A DNA stretch of 64,000 nucleotides from Brachionus koreanus. Taxonomy: Eukaryota > Rotifera > Eurotatoria > Ploima > Brachionidae. The notes below the pieces were generated by a model that worked only from the letters and a program-made list of their open reading frames with translations, did not search any database and was not told the origin of the DNA. The DNA lies in NCBI GenBank assembly GCA_016987375.1, contig PJRA01000272.1, positions 1,518,620-1,582,619 of the forward strand, written 5' to 3'. Numbering within the stretch: position 1 is the stretch's first letter; each line of letters starts with the position of its first letter. The translations under genes were made by a program, and so were the position numbers. This document shows, in pieces, positions 30,193 to 42,769 of the stretch.

Positions 30193-33101
30193 TTAGACTG
30201 TTTTGCGTTGTTCTACATGGGAATGATGATGATAAACAAATGAAATAGTATCACTCCAAACAGCCTTTAAAATAGGATCGACAAGATTTTTTTTATCAGC
30301 ACAATGATTCCATTGACTAAGATCACAAGTGCAGTCTGAGTCTTCTGGCGGCGGTTTAACCTGAATATTATTGACACATCGTTTACATTTAAACTTTTCA
30401 TGTGTATCACTTTTTGTGTTTTCATTAAGAGTAAACAGATCTCTCAATTCTGTTAAACTAAAATGTCTCTCCACATCCTCTTCGTTGTCTACGACACAAC
30501 TACTTAAAGCTTTTTTGTGTGCTTGTCTTTGAAATATTTTCTCTTCCAAAGTTCCAGTAGACAAAAGTCGATAAATCTTTTGTGTTCAATTTAATTTAAT
30601 TTAATTCTCAATTTAATAAAATCACTTACAAAGCATTGTTTCTTTTGACCGTCTCTCCATACTCGTGCCATGGCTTGGTCATCATTTGCTGGATTCCAGT
30701 CAGGATCAAACATTACAAGTCTATTAGCCCCTATCAAATTAAGACCACAACCGCCTGCTTTTGAAGAAAGCATAAAAATAAAATCTGAACTACATGGATC
30801 ATTAAATTGTTCAACTATTTTGCCTCTTTTTTTTATTGTCATAGAGCCATCCAGACGAACATAATTGTATCTTCTTAGCACACAAAGCTTTGCAAACATA
30901 TCCAATGTTTGAGTATAATTCGATACTAGAACCACTTTGTCTGTAGTATTGGCCTTAATTGCTGCCAATAAGTAATCTAAAACAGCCATTTTACCGGATA
31001 ATTCACATTGAATGTTTCTAATATCAAAATTTGAAGGAAATAATTTTAAAGCATTTTCAAAGCCTTTTTCTTTTTTGACACATTTATCATAAATAAGTTC
31101 TGGATCTGAAAAAAAAATTAATAAATAAACAAAAAAAAATATGTAATAAAAATTACGATTGCACAGTTTTTTCATTTGTGTTATTGCTGATAAAGTAGAA
31201 TTGGATAATTTCAGATCAGATTCATCTTTGGCGCCCAATTCATCAATATTGTTTGATTTACAAAACATTTTGTATAATTCTATTTGAAGAGGAGTTAATC
31301 GGCATACAACTACTTGTTCAACTAATAGAGAGAAATTAATTTTTTTTTTTGAATTACTTTAAGAACTTACTTTTAATGGGTAAATATTTAGTCAATAGAG
31401 CTTGGGTACGTCTGATAATACATTTATTTACAACAGATGCTAATTCATTTAATTTTTCATTTCCGAGTTGCTGTTCTGCAGGAGAAGCGGAACTATCCCT
31501 GCCTCTGATGATGGGAATTTCGAATCTTTTCCTAAATTCAGCAGCTGTACCAAGAATACCACCGTTAACAAAATGAACTAGAGAAAAATATTCAAGTAAA
31601 TCATTTTGAATAGGTGTTCCAGAAAGAAGAATTCTTCTTTGTGTCTTGAGAGCATTTAGTGCTGTATATGTTTGATTTTCTGAGTTTTTAAGACGATGAC
31701 CCTTACAAAAAATAAATTTTCTAATTGGAAAAAAAATATAACAAACTCACTTCATCACATATTACGAGACCAATAGGTGATTTGGTCAATATGGCCGAAT
31801 GTGCTCGGAAGGTTTCATACGAGATTATTAAAACAGGATTCATAATTCTTCTTCCTTGTTGAAACATAAATAGCTCTAAAAATTTATTTAAAATTTTATA
31901 TACATATTAAATAAAATGAATAGTTTAATTACTTAGTTTATTTTCTATTTCCTCTTTTCCACCTCCATCTATTGCAAGTGGATTGCATTTTTTTTGCAAC
32001 CATTTATTTATCTCATTGTACCAATTTTTTACCAAAGAACTCGGTGTTACAATAATTGCTTTGTCAATAATTGGTTTACAATCAGATCCTTGTTTCTAAT
32101 TATTTTTAAAATTTATTTGAGTTTAAAAATAAAATTACTAAAAGGGTCCAAGTAAGAGTAATGCATTGCAAAGTTTTTCCTAAACCCTAAAATTAAAAAT
32201 AACTTTCATTTTTGTTTAAGTATCTATTCAAAATTACCATTTCGTCGGCCATTATACAGCCATAATTATCAGGAATTTGAACTCCTGTTACACAATCAAA
32301 CATAAATTTTACACCCTTTTAAATTTTTCTTTTAGAATTATAAAAAAAGCATTAAATAGCTTTTTATACCTCACGTTGATGTGGCCTAAGTACTCTTCCA
32401 ACCATTGGATCAACAACCACATGTACAGGAAGCTTATTTCTAATATATTTATTGAAAACTATGAAATCTAATTAAGATAAAAAAAAACAAAAACTACTGG
32501 TCAACTTTGAGCATTTCTTGTGCACTAAGTTCAGGTGGTGAATACAGAATGACTGCATTTTCTTCTTCGGGATCGAAGAGAGGTTGCCTTGCACCCTGAC
32601 GCCTTGTTCCAAGAGATTTATAAGAAGAAGATGATTGATAATTCGGTATCGGAATTTTGAATGGTCTATTTGTTAAATTCTTAATAAAGTCTTCCTAAAA
32701 TTTTAAAAGAATAATCAATGGATGTTATTTAGAATAAAATTTTTCTTACATGGCTTGAACTGACACAAATTAGTGTTTTAGTCTCAGTTTTAGATTTTGA
32801 AGTGTCTTGATTGTCATTTACACTGGCCAAAGGTTTTCGAAAAGGTGAAATGAAATTTGAAGCATCATAATTATCATGAGCTTTATTCTTGGATTTTTTT
32901 AAGTTTTCTCTCAGCTTTGCCCAGTCACTAGAGCTTGCCATTATTTTTGTTTTTGATGACCGGTCTTCTTCTTCATCATCACTTTTAGTCTTTCTCTTCA
33001 GACCCAAAGAAGTTGCTAGTTGACTTGGTGCTGCACTCCTTTTTAGAAAAATTTGATTCTTAAATTTTTAAATTCAGTTTTTTTTTTAAATACCTTCTCA
33101 T
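30193..33101 (-). CDS. RAD54L: DNA repair and recombination protein RAD54-like
   Basis: Twelve exons on the minus strand: 33101-33094, 33038-32750, 32694-32498, 32439-32370, 32315-32238, 32186-32139, 32095-31933, 31875-31751, 31701-31371, 31321-31157, 31105-30630 and 30576-30193. All join in phase to 777 residues (human 747). RAD54 is a Snf2-family ATP-driven translocase that works with Rad51 in strand invasion. Motifs: N-terminal [18 protein letters not shown], Walker [15 protein letters not shown], Walker [58 protein letters not shown], and motif [15 protein letters not shown]. The C-terminal part has the CKRCVN zinc-binding-like cysteines and [13 protein letters not shown]. The first exon is only 8 nt (ATG plus five bases). 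It is RAD54L rather than RAD54B by these motifs. Confidence 0.97.
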
Positions 33102-33313
33102 TTTATTAATTTAGAAAAAAATTTAAATTTTTATATTTTTTAAACAATTCATAATTTAATTTTTTTAGAATTGTACGAAAATTAGTAGAATAAAAAACTA
33201 ACTTGTCTAAAATATAATTAAAAATGTTTATTATTTTATTGTGTAGATTTTATTAGATGGATTATTATTTAAGGATTTATTTCAGTTATTAAAAATAAAA
33301 ATTCATTTCAGGA

Positions 33314-35008
33314 CTATGGATTTTTTTGAATTTGGTCCCAAAGTAAACATTTTTTGTTTAAGTTGTATCTCATTTTTGCTTCATTTCTTATGCTTCCATA
33401 TTTAATATAAAGAAAATTAACTGTACTACTCGAATGCATTGACTCGAGTGGTTTCCAGTCAAAACCAGGTATTTTGTACTTAACAAAATCACTCCAGTAC
33501 CTTACCATTCTTTCTGAAAGTAACTTATCATTAGACGAATAATCTCCATATCCTTTATATCGCAGAGCTGATCCAAACATGTATCCAATTTCATCTTCAT
33601 GATTTGCACCATCATAATTAACCCAATATCCATCCCAATATTTTGGTTTTTGAGCAAATTCATATGCAAACATTTTTCCACCGTTGAATTTAGCAACCAA
33701 TTCGTTAAATAGATAATGAGGACACGGAAAATAAAAATCACCAAGAATGTCCAATAAATGCCTAAAATAATCCACATTGGTTTCATTACTCTCTTGTTGT
33801 ATGTAAGTATTTATTAATTCATCTATTTTTGAGTTATTTTGGCTAAGCATCAAACGATTAACTAAAATGGGTCTTAATCTTTCTGAATTTCCTGCCATTA
33901 ACGCTATAATATCATTTTTTAAATTTTCTTCATATGTGATACCAAAAGCTTCTAAATTATTAAATCCAGCAAGCACTGGCACATGGTTAAATTCACCACT
34001 TTTCATATATTCAAGTGGCTCTTTAACAAAATAATCAGGATCGTGTGGAAATACAGGAATATCCATTAGCTGTATTCCTTTTTTAGCTAATGTTTGAGCA
34101 TCATATTCTTGCAAAAACTTAAGCATATTTGGGTTGTCAGTGAAATTATAGCCAAGGTTTTGAGCTAAATATCGAGTCATGCTTGTGGCCTCTTCTTTCG
34201 AACGAAGACTGCTTTGAAGATAGATTCGAAAAACAATTCCAGATTGAAGAATGGCTGCTGAGAACAAGCCTTTACTTTGTTTTGAAATCAAATGGTAACC
34301 AACACTCCAAGAGCCGGCACTCTCACCACAAATTGTTACTCTATTAGGATCACCACCAAATCTAAACGCGTTTTCACGAATCCATTTCAAAGCCATTGTT
34401 TGATCTTTAAAACCTTGATATCCCTTAGCTTCGGTTCCTTGGACATAAAGCCAACCAAAGACTCCAAGACGGTAATTTATTGTTATCACAATAATATCAG
34501 AAATTCCAGCTAGAATAGCTCCATTATACCCAGTGCTACTTCCTGCAATCAAGCTCCCCCCATGAATCCAAACTAATATAGGTCGAAGTTGGCCTCTTCC
34601 GTGTATAACTGTTTGATTATACGATTTAAAGCTAGTGAAGATGTTTAAAAAGAGACAATCTTCTGAATATATTGAGGCATTATCACTATTGTATGATCTT
34701 TGCATACATTTAGGACTTTTTTTGGTTCCATCTCTTATGTTTGTCCATTTTTCTGGACTCTCTGGATCTCTAAACCTTAAATTACCTACGGGAGGTTTTG
34801 CGTAAGGAACAGACAACCAGCTCAATATTTTATTTGTCTCTTGATGAGGCTTTGACTCATAATAAATTGGATAATTCTCACAATTGCCACTTATTTTGCC
34901 ATAAGTTGTATTTAGAATAAGAATAGAAGTGTCTAGGTTTGAACAAATTGTTTGCGAAATTGCTTTTTGAATTAAAATTATAAAACCTAAGAAAAATAAA
35001 ATATTCAT
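33314..35008 (-). CDS. Secreted type-B carboxylesterase (cholinesterase-like)
   Basis: An intronless gene of 564 residues, with a signal peptide at residues 1-18 (MNILFFLGFIILIQKAIS). It is a full-length alpha/beta-hydrolase of the carboxylesterase B family. The order is VPYAKPPVGNLRF, EDCLFLNIF, VWIHGGS (oxyanion hole), the nucleophile Ser in GESAGSWSVG, the acid Glu in AGFNNLEAFG and the His in GANHEDEIGYMF. Several NxS/T sequons are present. The nucleophile elbow is GESAGS rather than the GESAGAAS of true acetylcholinesterases, and I do not see the full aromatic gorge set, so a general carboxylesterase is more likely than AChE. The absence of introns contrasts with its neighbours. Substrate unknown. 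Confidence 0.92.
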   Translation of the reverse strand: MNILFFLGFIILIQKAISQTICSNLDTSILILNTTYGKISGNCENYPIYYESKPHQETNKILSWLSVPYAKPPVGNLRFRDPESPEKWTNIRDGTKKSPKCMQRSYNSDNASIYSEDCLFLNIFTSFKSYNQTVIHGRGQLRPILVWIHGGSLIAGSSTGYNGAILAGISDIIVITINYRLGVFGWLYVQGTEAKGYQGFKDQTMALKWIRENAFRFGGDPNRVTICGESAGSWSVGYHLISKQSKGLFSAAILQSGIVFRIYLQSSLRSKEEATSMTRYLAQNLGYNFTDNPNMLKFLQEYDAQTLAKKGIQLMDIPVFPHDPDYFVKEPLEYMKSGEFNHVPVLAGFNNLEAFGITYEENLKNDIIALMAGNSERLRPILVNRLMLSQNNSKIDELINTYIQQESNETNVDYFRHLLDILGDFYFPCPHYLFNELVAKFNGGKMFAYEFAQKPKYWDGYWVNYDGANHEDEIGYMFGSALRYKGYGDYSSNDKLLSERMVRYWSDFVKYKIPGFDWKPLESMHSSSTVNFLYIKYGSIRNEAKMRYNLNKKCLLWDQIQKNP

Positions 35009-38000
35009 TTTTTTTTCTTAATTTTTTTCTTGATATTTTTTAATAAATATGAATTCATTTCTTGTATTTATAAGCTAAATTTTAACAAATGCTAAAGTAT
35101 AACCTTATCTAGAATATAAAATAGACTAAAAATTTTCCTTAATAAACAACAGGTAAAACAAGTAAAATTGATTTGAACACAATGTTAAAATAACTTTGAA
35201 TGCTACTTACATTAAACGTGATCAAATCAAATTATTTAATCAAAATTATTTAATAAAATCTAGCAATTTGATATTTTTTAAAAAAATTTAAAATTATGTA
35301 ATTTAATTTTAAAAAGACTTGGAAGACAAACTGGTGCATTAGTTTTAACTCATATTTAACAAAATGACTACTTGCAAACAAAATAGCTAATTGAATATAA
35401 AATTTTTTCTTTAATATAAATTGATTTAAAAAAAAAATTGATCTGATCGAGTGTGAAAAAGAAAGCTGTAAATTCTACTATGATTTGTATTCGTTTGATA
35501 AATATTCTTATTTAAATAGCAAGATACTAAGAATCGAATTAAACAATGATAAATGGGAACTAAGCTCCCGTACTTGTAAAAATTGGTTGAATTCAGTTAT
35601 ATGTCATAAAATTAGTGTTTTTCTGCTCTTTTAATTGAGTAATAATTTTTGATTTTTTTATTTTGTAAAAAGCTTAAATTTTCAAAAAAAAAAATTTTCA
35701 AATTTAAGCGCCCAGGTGTATTTTTAAAAGTGAGCTTAAACACCCACCAAATTATTTTAAATTTGAATAAAGCATCAAAAAATACTAAGGATCGCCCCTA
35801 CAGTTAAAGTCTAACTAATTTCATTCTTTAAAAAAAGCTAATAAATATACCCAAAATCTTTGGACATTGAACGCCCCCCTGTTTTATTATAAAACGTTTA
35901 AAAAAAACATATTTCCTAGAAAATCTTTTGAAAAAAAAGCTAAATTTCGAATTTTTTTTTAAAGCAAACTTGTTTTTTTACAAAAATTAATATATTTTGC
36001 AAATTTTTTTAAATTATATATGAAAAAAATTTTATATGAAAAATTAAAATTCTATAAATTATAAAATTTATGGGAAATATCAATATTATTGTTTATATTT
36101 ATCGAATGAAAATTCTGGAGATTAGTAATTTGTTTGAATTGCTGACAATTTTTTTCATTATCCATTTAAAGATCTAGTAGAGAAAATTATTAAATCTTAA
36201 TTTCTATTTATTAGTAAAAAATTATTAATTACAATTTAAATTTTTTTGCATTTGTTAATACAATAGAAGTTTTTTCCTTTTTTAGTTTATTACCGCAAGT
36301 TTTACACGTGTATTGATTAGCATCAATTGCCGAAGACTGCAAAACACTAGCAGCCTTCTTATAACAACCTAAAACCTTAAACCTTTCTTATTTTCTTCCA
36401 CCAGTATGACAACCAATGGAAAAGAATGACTCAATCCGGCCCTGACACATCTCTCACTCAACTTAAAAAGTCGATTCGAAACTTTCGTTAAAATTTGTTA
36501 AAAGCCGTGATTCATTAAGTTGGAGGGAGTTTCATATTTTAGTTTCAAAATAGACCGAATAATAATAAAAAAGAGCATTTTTATATAAAATAATAATAGA
36601 TTTAATACTTTAAATCTATTAATTTAAATATTTCAATTCAAGTTTTACGTTTATTTCCGTGATTTGACAAAATTTTACGATAATTAACGTAAATTTTTTT
36701 CAAATCATGGGAATATAATTAAAATAAAAATAAGCAAATATATAAAAGTCTAATTTATTCTATTATCAAAACATAAAAAACGTGAATTTAAAATGCACAA
36801 CATAAACTAAAATTTGAAATTTTGAATCCTCAAAAAAGTGAACCAAAACATAAAACTAAATGTTTTAATTCGTAAACAGTGAAAAAACATAAAAGGGAAT
36901 TAAATTATTATGTGAAAAATTGTAATGAACTTTAAAAAAAAACACAAAATTTTTCTTTTAAATAAATGGATTGAATTTTTATGACCAAAGTTAATTCTGA
37001 GGTGGAACTTGAATATTTTCTCAACCAGTATCCAAAAGCAAAATCTGTCCTATCTATGAATAAAATGTGATGATCATAAAATGCGAGTTCTTTATCCGTT
37101 TTGTTGTTGAAAATGAACAGAATGCCAAATATGAAGACGTTTTTAAATTTTTTTTTTTGTTTTAAAAAAACCTTAATGTTTTATTAACTTTGATATAAAA
37201 ACAAATTTTTGTGTTTATTCTTGATTCACAAATTATATGTTTTATTAACATCTTTTATGTTTAATTCATACTCAATTTAATCAGCAATCTGAACCAAGGC
37301 CATTTCTTTATATAACTATTTTTTTGCATAAAAATTTTTTTTTGAATGAATATTATTATCTTTTTAAATTCTTTTTTAATGAATATAGGCTTGATATTTT
37401 CGAATGAGTTTTTGTTTTAAGGAACTCAAATATTGGATATTTATCAGTGACAATATTTAAAAAATGATCACTAATATATCTCAATAAAGATTTCATTTGA
37501 TCGTTGATGCAAAAAACTATGAATTTTTTCTAAGAAAGTTTTCTTTTGTTCATTAAAATTTAATTAATTTATGCTGTGAATGAGCCTAAATCAGTTTTTA
37601 AGTCGATTTTATTTATGATTTTTAGTTTTGCTTTATGATTTTTGAACAACTCTGGATTAGAATGCGCTAAATTTGGTGATAAAGAAAAATAACACTGATT
37701 TTAAAGAACATATATTTTTGGAGAGAAAATAGAGTTTGTCAAAAGATTTAATAAAAAACACCGAGCCATGAAAAAAGGCTGAAAACGATCAATGCCAGAT
37801 AAAAAAATTTGACTAAAATTAAATTTCGATGTTTTCAGTAAACAAAAATTTGACCAAAAAATAAAGTACAGTATTCCCTTTATAATAAGTTCCTCCCAAA
37901 TCTTAATTGAAGAGTTTCGATCCAGAAATTTTTAATTACTTTAAAATCCTAATCTTAAATATATTCATTTATTTATTTGAAATAATTTTCTACTTTTTTC

Positions 38001-38125
38001 TAAAGACATAAGGTAAATTTTGATCTGATATAAATAGAATAAAGTGATTTTTAAATTTAAGAAACATTAAAATTAAATTCATTATTTTATGATTTTGTAA
38101 TCATAAAATAATAATAAAATTAAAG
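35009..38125. other. Intergenic region between the carboxylesterase and STK16
   Basis: About 3.1 kb without a gene I can support. Around 36290-36540, on the minus strand, broken frames give FPLVVILVEENKKGL and a CKTCGNK pair, possibly a dead transposon. The rest is AT-rich with a few poly-A/T tracts. Confidence 0.5.
36290..36540 (-). pseudogene. Degraded coding fragment, possibly transposon-derived
   Basis: On the minus strand a short reading contains HSFPLVVILVEENKKGL. Further along, in another frame, a Cys-x2-Cys motif (YTCKTCGNK) is followed by a Lys-rich tail. A related reading, VPLVVKLVEENQAGFES, occurs at 56868-56920 on the plus strand. The local G+C content is higher than its surroundings. 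The family is not identified; a dead DNA transposon protein is only a guess. Confidence 0.4.
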
Positions 38126-39222
38126 ATGGGATGTGGTTGTACCAGAGAAGCTGTGACTATTGAAAACAAAAGATTCCTTATATTAAGTCGAATAGCAGAT
38201 GGGTAAAGGTTGCAAATTGTCAAATAAAAACAAGCCTTTATTTTTGTTATCTTCTTAGTGGATTTGGAAGCATTGATTTAATAGAAGAGTCAAATTCAAA
38301 AAAATTATTTGCTCTAAAAACAATTAAATGCGAATCTAAAGATGAAATCGAAAAGGCTTCAATGGAAAATAAATACTATAAATTATTGAATAATCATCCA
38401 AATTCTGGTAGATTAAACACGTATTTTTAGATGTTTTAAAAATTTCATTAATTTTAAAAATTAAGTAAAATTGATTTATGATGCAATTATTGAAGATTTA
38501 GAAAATCAAAGATACTTAATTCTATCAGTGTTTTCCTATTTTCGGGTAGTTAATGAGAATTTTTTTATTTTTTTAATTTAAATTATTTTTAATTGTTTTT
38601 TAATTAGAATGGAACTTTGCACGATGAAATTACTGCAAATTTAAAATCCAATATTTTTATTCAATCTAATAGATTAGTTAAAATATTGAAGGGAATATGC
38701 AATGGACTAAAATACATTCATGATTCAAACATGGCACACAGAGATCTAAAACCTCACAATATTTTGTTAAGTGATGATCGTCAGACACCGATTTTGACTG
38801 ATTTTGGCTCAATGACATCCAAAGTTATAAAAATAGATGATTCAAAAAAATGCCAAGAAATAGAAGACTGGGCTTCTGAAAATTGCAGCATGTCTTATCG
38901 GGCACCTGAATTTTTTTCTCCAAAACAAGGAAGCGAAATAAGTGAAAAAGCCGATATATGGTCTCTTGGATGCGTTCTGTACGCAGTGATGTACAACAAA
39001 GCTCCATTTGATTATGTGTTTGAAAAAGGTGACAGTCTTGCTTTAGCGGTAACAAATGCTAACTTTACAATACCAAAGGAAATTCTTAGAGAGGAAATAC
39101 TAATCAAAATTGTTAAAAAAACTGTTATTTTTGATCCCGAAAAAAGGCAAAATGTCGAAGATATAATTGAAGATTTAAATAGAATTGAATTTTCTCAGCC
39201 AAATCAAACAGAAATTGTTTGA
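38126..39222 (+). CDS. STK16: Serine/threonine protein kinase 16 (NAK family)
   Basis: Four exons, 38126-38202, 38259-38407, 38466-38545 and 38608-39222, give 306 residues (human 305). STK16 is a small, lipid-anchored kinase of the Golgi and trans-Golgi vesicles. The N-terminus MGCGCT offers a myristoylatable Gly2 and palmitoylatable cysteines, followed by VTIENKRF as in the human protein. Kinase landmarks are GGFGS in the glycine loop, FALKTIK (catalytic Lys), AHRDLKPHNILL, TDFGSM, the NAK-specific insert in the activation segment (QEIEDWASENCSMSYRAPE), and WSLGCVLYAVMY. It fills the whole family length. Introns are 56-62 nt. The 3' end plus downstream sequence is partly duplicated at about 41.5 kb. 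Confidence 0.95.
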
Positions 39223-40239
39223 TTTAAAACAAAATATTTATTAATTTTTTATTGAAAATTTCAATGCTTAAAGAAAAAAAAATTTCATGAGTTTTTGGAT
39301 AAAATAATTAAATTTTGATTTCTAAAATATTAGTTGGAATAATTTTTTATTTACTTGTTATCAAAATTAAAAAAAACTAAATATTTTTTCTTTTGAAAAA
39401 AAAATAACATATTTTTCTAGTTTAAAATTACGTAAGTTTTTTCAATAAAATGCTAATCTTATTTTTAATATTTTAATTGAATTTAATTAATAAAGCAAAA
39501 TTATTTTAAATTTTCTCTAAAAATAAAATTGAACCTTGATTTTTTTCTTTTTATAATAAAAAAAATTCAAAATCGATTTTAATTTTTATTCTTTAATATA
39601 TTTCCAAAATTTTAAATTTTACTGATAATATAAAATATGTTTATTTAATGCCAAATTAAAATGGGATATTTGATTTTTAAATTTAATTGTTTGTTCAAAT
39701 TGAAAAATTTTTTTAATTTTGAAAATATATAATTTTGTATAAATAATTAATTATTAAAGAAAAAGTGTTTACTGAGATATGAATTGACGTCTCCTAAAAA
39801 ATGAAGATTAAATAAATTTTAAACAATTACTATATTAGAATATTAAAAAAATTTAATTTTAATCTTTAAAAATTTCTAAAATGTAAATAAATTGTGTTTC
39901 AATATATTAATTTATTAACAATAGTGTAAAAAGAATTCAGTTTGAAAACAGAATTTCAATTATAAAAAAAAGAATGAAATGACATCTTTGATTTAAAGAA
40001 AAGTTTAGCTATCAGGTAAATGCAGTCTGCTTCTTAAATAGCTATACTTTTTGGATAATTCAAAAATTTTTTTTTAAAGATAAATTGATACTTTTAATTA
40101 CTTGTTTCTTGACATTCAAATATTTTTGCTCAATTATTCGATTAATTATTCGAATATATTAGGATAACCCAGAAAATTTCAATCAATCAAATAAAGCAAT
40201 AACTAGCTAATCTTCAAAAAATTAATGTAAAGATCATAA

Positions 40240-40480
40240 ACCATTATGTTATATGGTCTTTAGCCATCGATCAAGGCTTTTGGAGACCAAAAGGTCACGA
40301 CAACCTTCTTTAACTTGGCCTTGTAAAATGTAATGTTAGTTAAATGCCGTACTCTAAGAAAAGGAGCACCTTTTTATCAAAGCGTCCAATTTTTAAAGCT
40401 GACTGAGCTGGTTGAGATGGCTACAACCATTGATCTCTGCAATTAATTTATGGTCTACATGCCTTGCATTCCCTTTCTCA
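40240..40480 (-). mobile_element. Second decayed mariner fragment
   Basis: The run from GGTCACGACAACCTTCTTTA onward parallels the 14.1-kb relic (TTCACGACACCTTTCTTTAA) and stays alignable for about 70 bases. More distant boxes (TCAAAGCG, then GCTGACTGAG and GGTTGAGAT) match the upstream part of the same relic (CATCAAAGCG, AACTGAAG, TTGAGATAGG). A large internal stretch is deleted relative to that copy. Confidence 0.6.
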
Positions 40481-41484
40481 CGGTTAAATTTTTTTTAATA
40501 TCTGTATTTTTCTAAATTAATAGATTTGGAACAAAATTGTGGGTTAAAAATTTACATACTCTTAAATAAATCTTTTGTGTCATAAACAATTTGGTTTTAG
40601 AAAACAGAGGCAAATAATTCTAAAAACTAATGTATTTGCTCAATTTTAACGACATAGCACGTGTTTATTCTGTGAGATATATCCAGAAATAAAGGAAGAA
40701 TCGAAATAAAGGAAAACAATTAAACATTCAAACTTTTAAAAATCATTATATTCAAAAAATTCTTTTTTTTAATAATTAAAATTTTCTTTAATAAATATTT
40801 ATTTTTTTATTGATTTTTACTGATCTAAAATGTACTGATATAAAATTGGCTCTTTATTTTTATACTTAACTGAAAGAAAAAAAAAATTTTAATAGAAATA
40901 TTCGAGAATAAAAATTATTATTCAACTTTCGTTTTTTCTTTAAAATTTTTGTCGTTATTTTAAATTTTTTTTATTTATAAATTATCACAATTTCTTTTAA
41001 TAAGCACAGTGATTAGAAACATAAAAAAATATAAAATATTTAAAAAAATAGTAAAAACAAAATTTTTTCAATTTCTAAACTTTTATTTCAATTTTGAAAA
41101 AACTAGAAAAATTATTTAAATTTTGGAACAAATATATTTTATTTGTGATCATACAATCAATAATAAATTAAAAATTCATTTTATAAAATTTTTTTTCACA
41201 ACAATTTTTGATTTAATAATTAAATTATTTACTTCTTTATTTAAATTAGAGTCATCAAATATTAAATCAGATTATTGAGATAGCTGGAATAATGCTAGAA
41301 ATGAGTTATTTAAAAAAATTAGGCACACAAAAAAAGGAAATGAAAGCGTTAAATTTGAAACATTAAATTCATAACTAATTGTGAACTAGATTAAGCTTTC
41401 GTAAAGGATTTTTTTTCGTAGCCAAAGAAAATACTTTGAATTTTTAAATGTATTTCAGTGTTTCACTTATTTATTTATTTAAAT

Positions 41485-41700
41485 TTTCTCACTCGATTTA
41501 AACATAAATTGTTTTGATTTAAAACTCAAAATTTATTCATTTTTTATTCAAAAAGTTGAATGCTTGGAGAAAAACTTTTTGTTCCTGAGTTTTTGGATAA
41601 AGTAATTAAATTTGAATTTCTAAATTTTTTTTTTCGGAATAATTCTTTATTTACTTGTTATCAAAATAAAAATAAATTAAATAGTTTTATTTTTATATGA
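41485..41700. repeat. Duplicate of the STK16 3' end and downstream flank
   Basis: AATTTTCTCA, TTGTTTGATTTAAAAC, GAGTTTTTGGATAAA.TAATT and TTTATTTACTTGTTATCAAA occur in the same order here and at 39188-39370, directly after the last STK16 codons. The copy is in the same orientation about 2.3 kb downstream and includes little or no kinase coding sequence. Confidence 0.7.
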
Positions 41701-42769
41701 ATTTTTATTACTTAATTCAAATGGATTCCGTGAGGAAAATTTTTTTATCAATTTACATTTGAAACTTCAGAGTTAAGATCGACATAATTTTAATCTTATC
41801 ACTCAACACGTCAATAACAAAGTGAAAAATTATTTGATAAGATTTAGTTTATAATTTCTATTTTACAATATTCGGAGATGAAAACTTAAAAGCGTATCTT
41901 GGTAAAATTTTTGATGCAAATACTAAAAAGTTAAATTTACTAAATGTTTACTTTGGCAAAAGCCATTTTTGCTAAAGTCATTTAAATTTGAATGAAAAAA
42001 AATTTCAATTGACTCTTTAACGGAAGCTGAGCAAAATGAGTTGATAAGCTAATAAAATCCGGTTTTGAATTCGATATTGAAGATAGAATTTTTTCGGTAA
42101 CCAAGCCTAAGAGCTTTGTGATCAGGACAAATTAGCGAAAATAATTAATAAATTAGTGAAAAAGGGCATTAGTTTAATTAAAAGAAGAGATTTTTTAGGA
42201 AAATTTCTCTTCAGCAAGCAATTTTTGATTATTCAATCGGAATCGATGAATAAATGTTGCCATAGTTCTTTACGGCGGAATTTATTAAAAGAAATTTATT
42301 TATTTTCAGAGAAAAATTTTAAATTAAACAAGAAATTAGGAAAAGTCAAAACAAAAAAAAAGTCTTAGAAAATGTTTTCGAAATATTTAGCTAAATTGTT
42401 CGGAGGCCAAATAAATTCAAATTTTAACATAAAGTTTATTTATTTGACAATAAATGTAATTGTTCCAATTGTACCAAAACAATGCTACATTACCTTAACA
42501 TTTTACAATTGAGCATGAAATATCTCATGATCGTATAAAGTTCTGGTGAGACGCAAATCTGCAAATAGGTCTCGACTCAAAATCTTAGATTAATACTGTT
42601 TTTAGAGTCTTTTTTTCTAAATGCTTAAAGGCAATTTAACTTGATTAGTAAAATTTTTATTTCATTTTATTTTAGATTTTTTGAACAATTTTGATATAGC
42701 TAATGTTTCAATGTAAAAAAAAAAGATATGAAAATTGTCTAATTTTTTAGATTAAAAATCAATTTTGTA

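Larger units (their letters stand above)
39223..42769. other. Intergenic region between STK16 and the unknown 446-aa gene
   Basis: About 3.5 kb, very AT-rich. It contains a decayed mariner fragment (about 40240-40480) and a diverged copy of the STK16 3' end and flank (about 41485-41700). A 70-codon frame at 42156-42368 is Lys/Phe/Leu rich with no recognisable motif and is not called. Confidence 0.5.

Noticed and set aside
33314..35008. Calling the carboxylesterase an acetylcholinesterase
   Set aside because: The nucleophile elbow is GESAGS and the aromatic gorge signature is not evident; only the broader family is supported.
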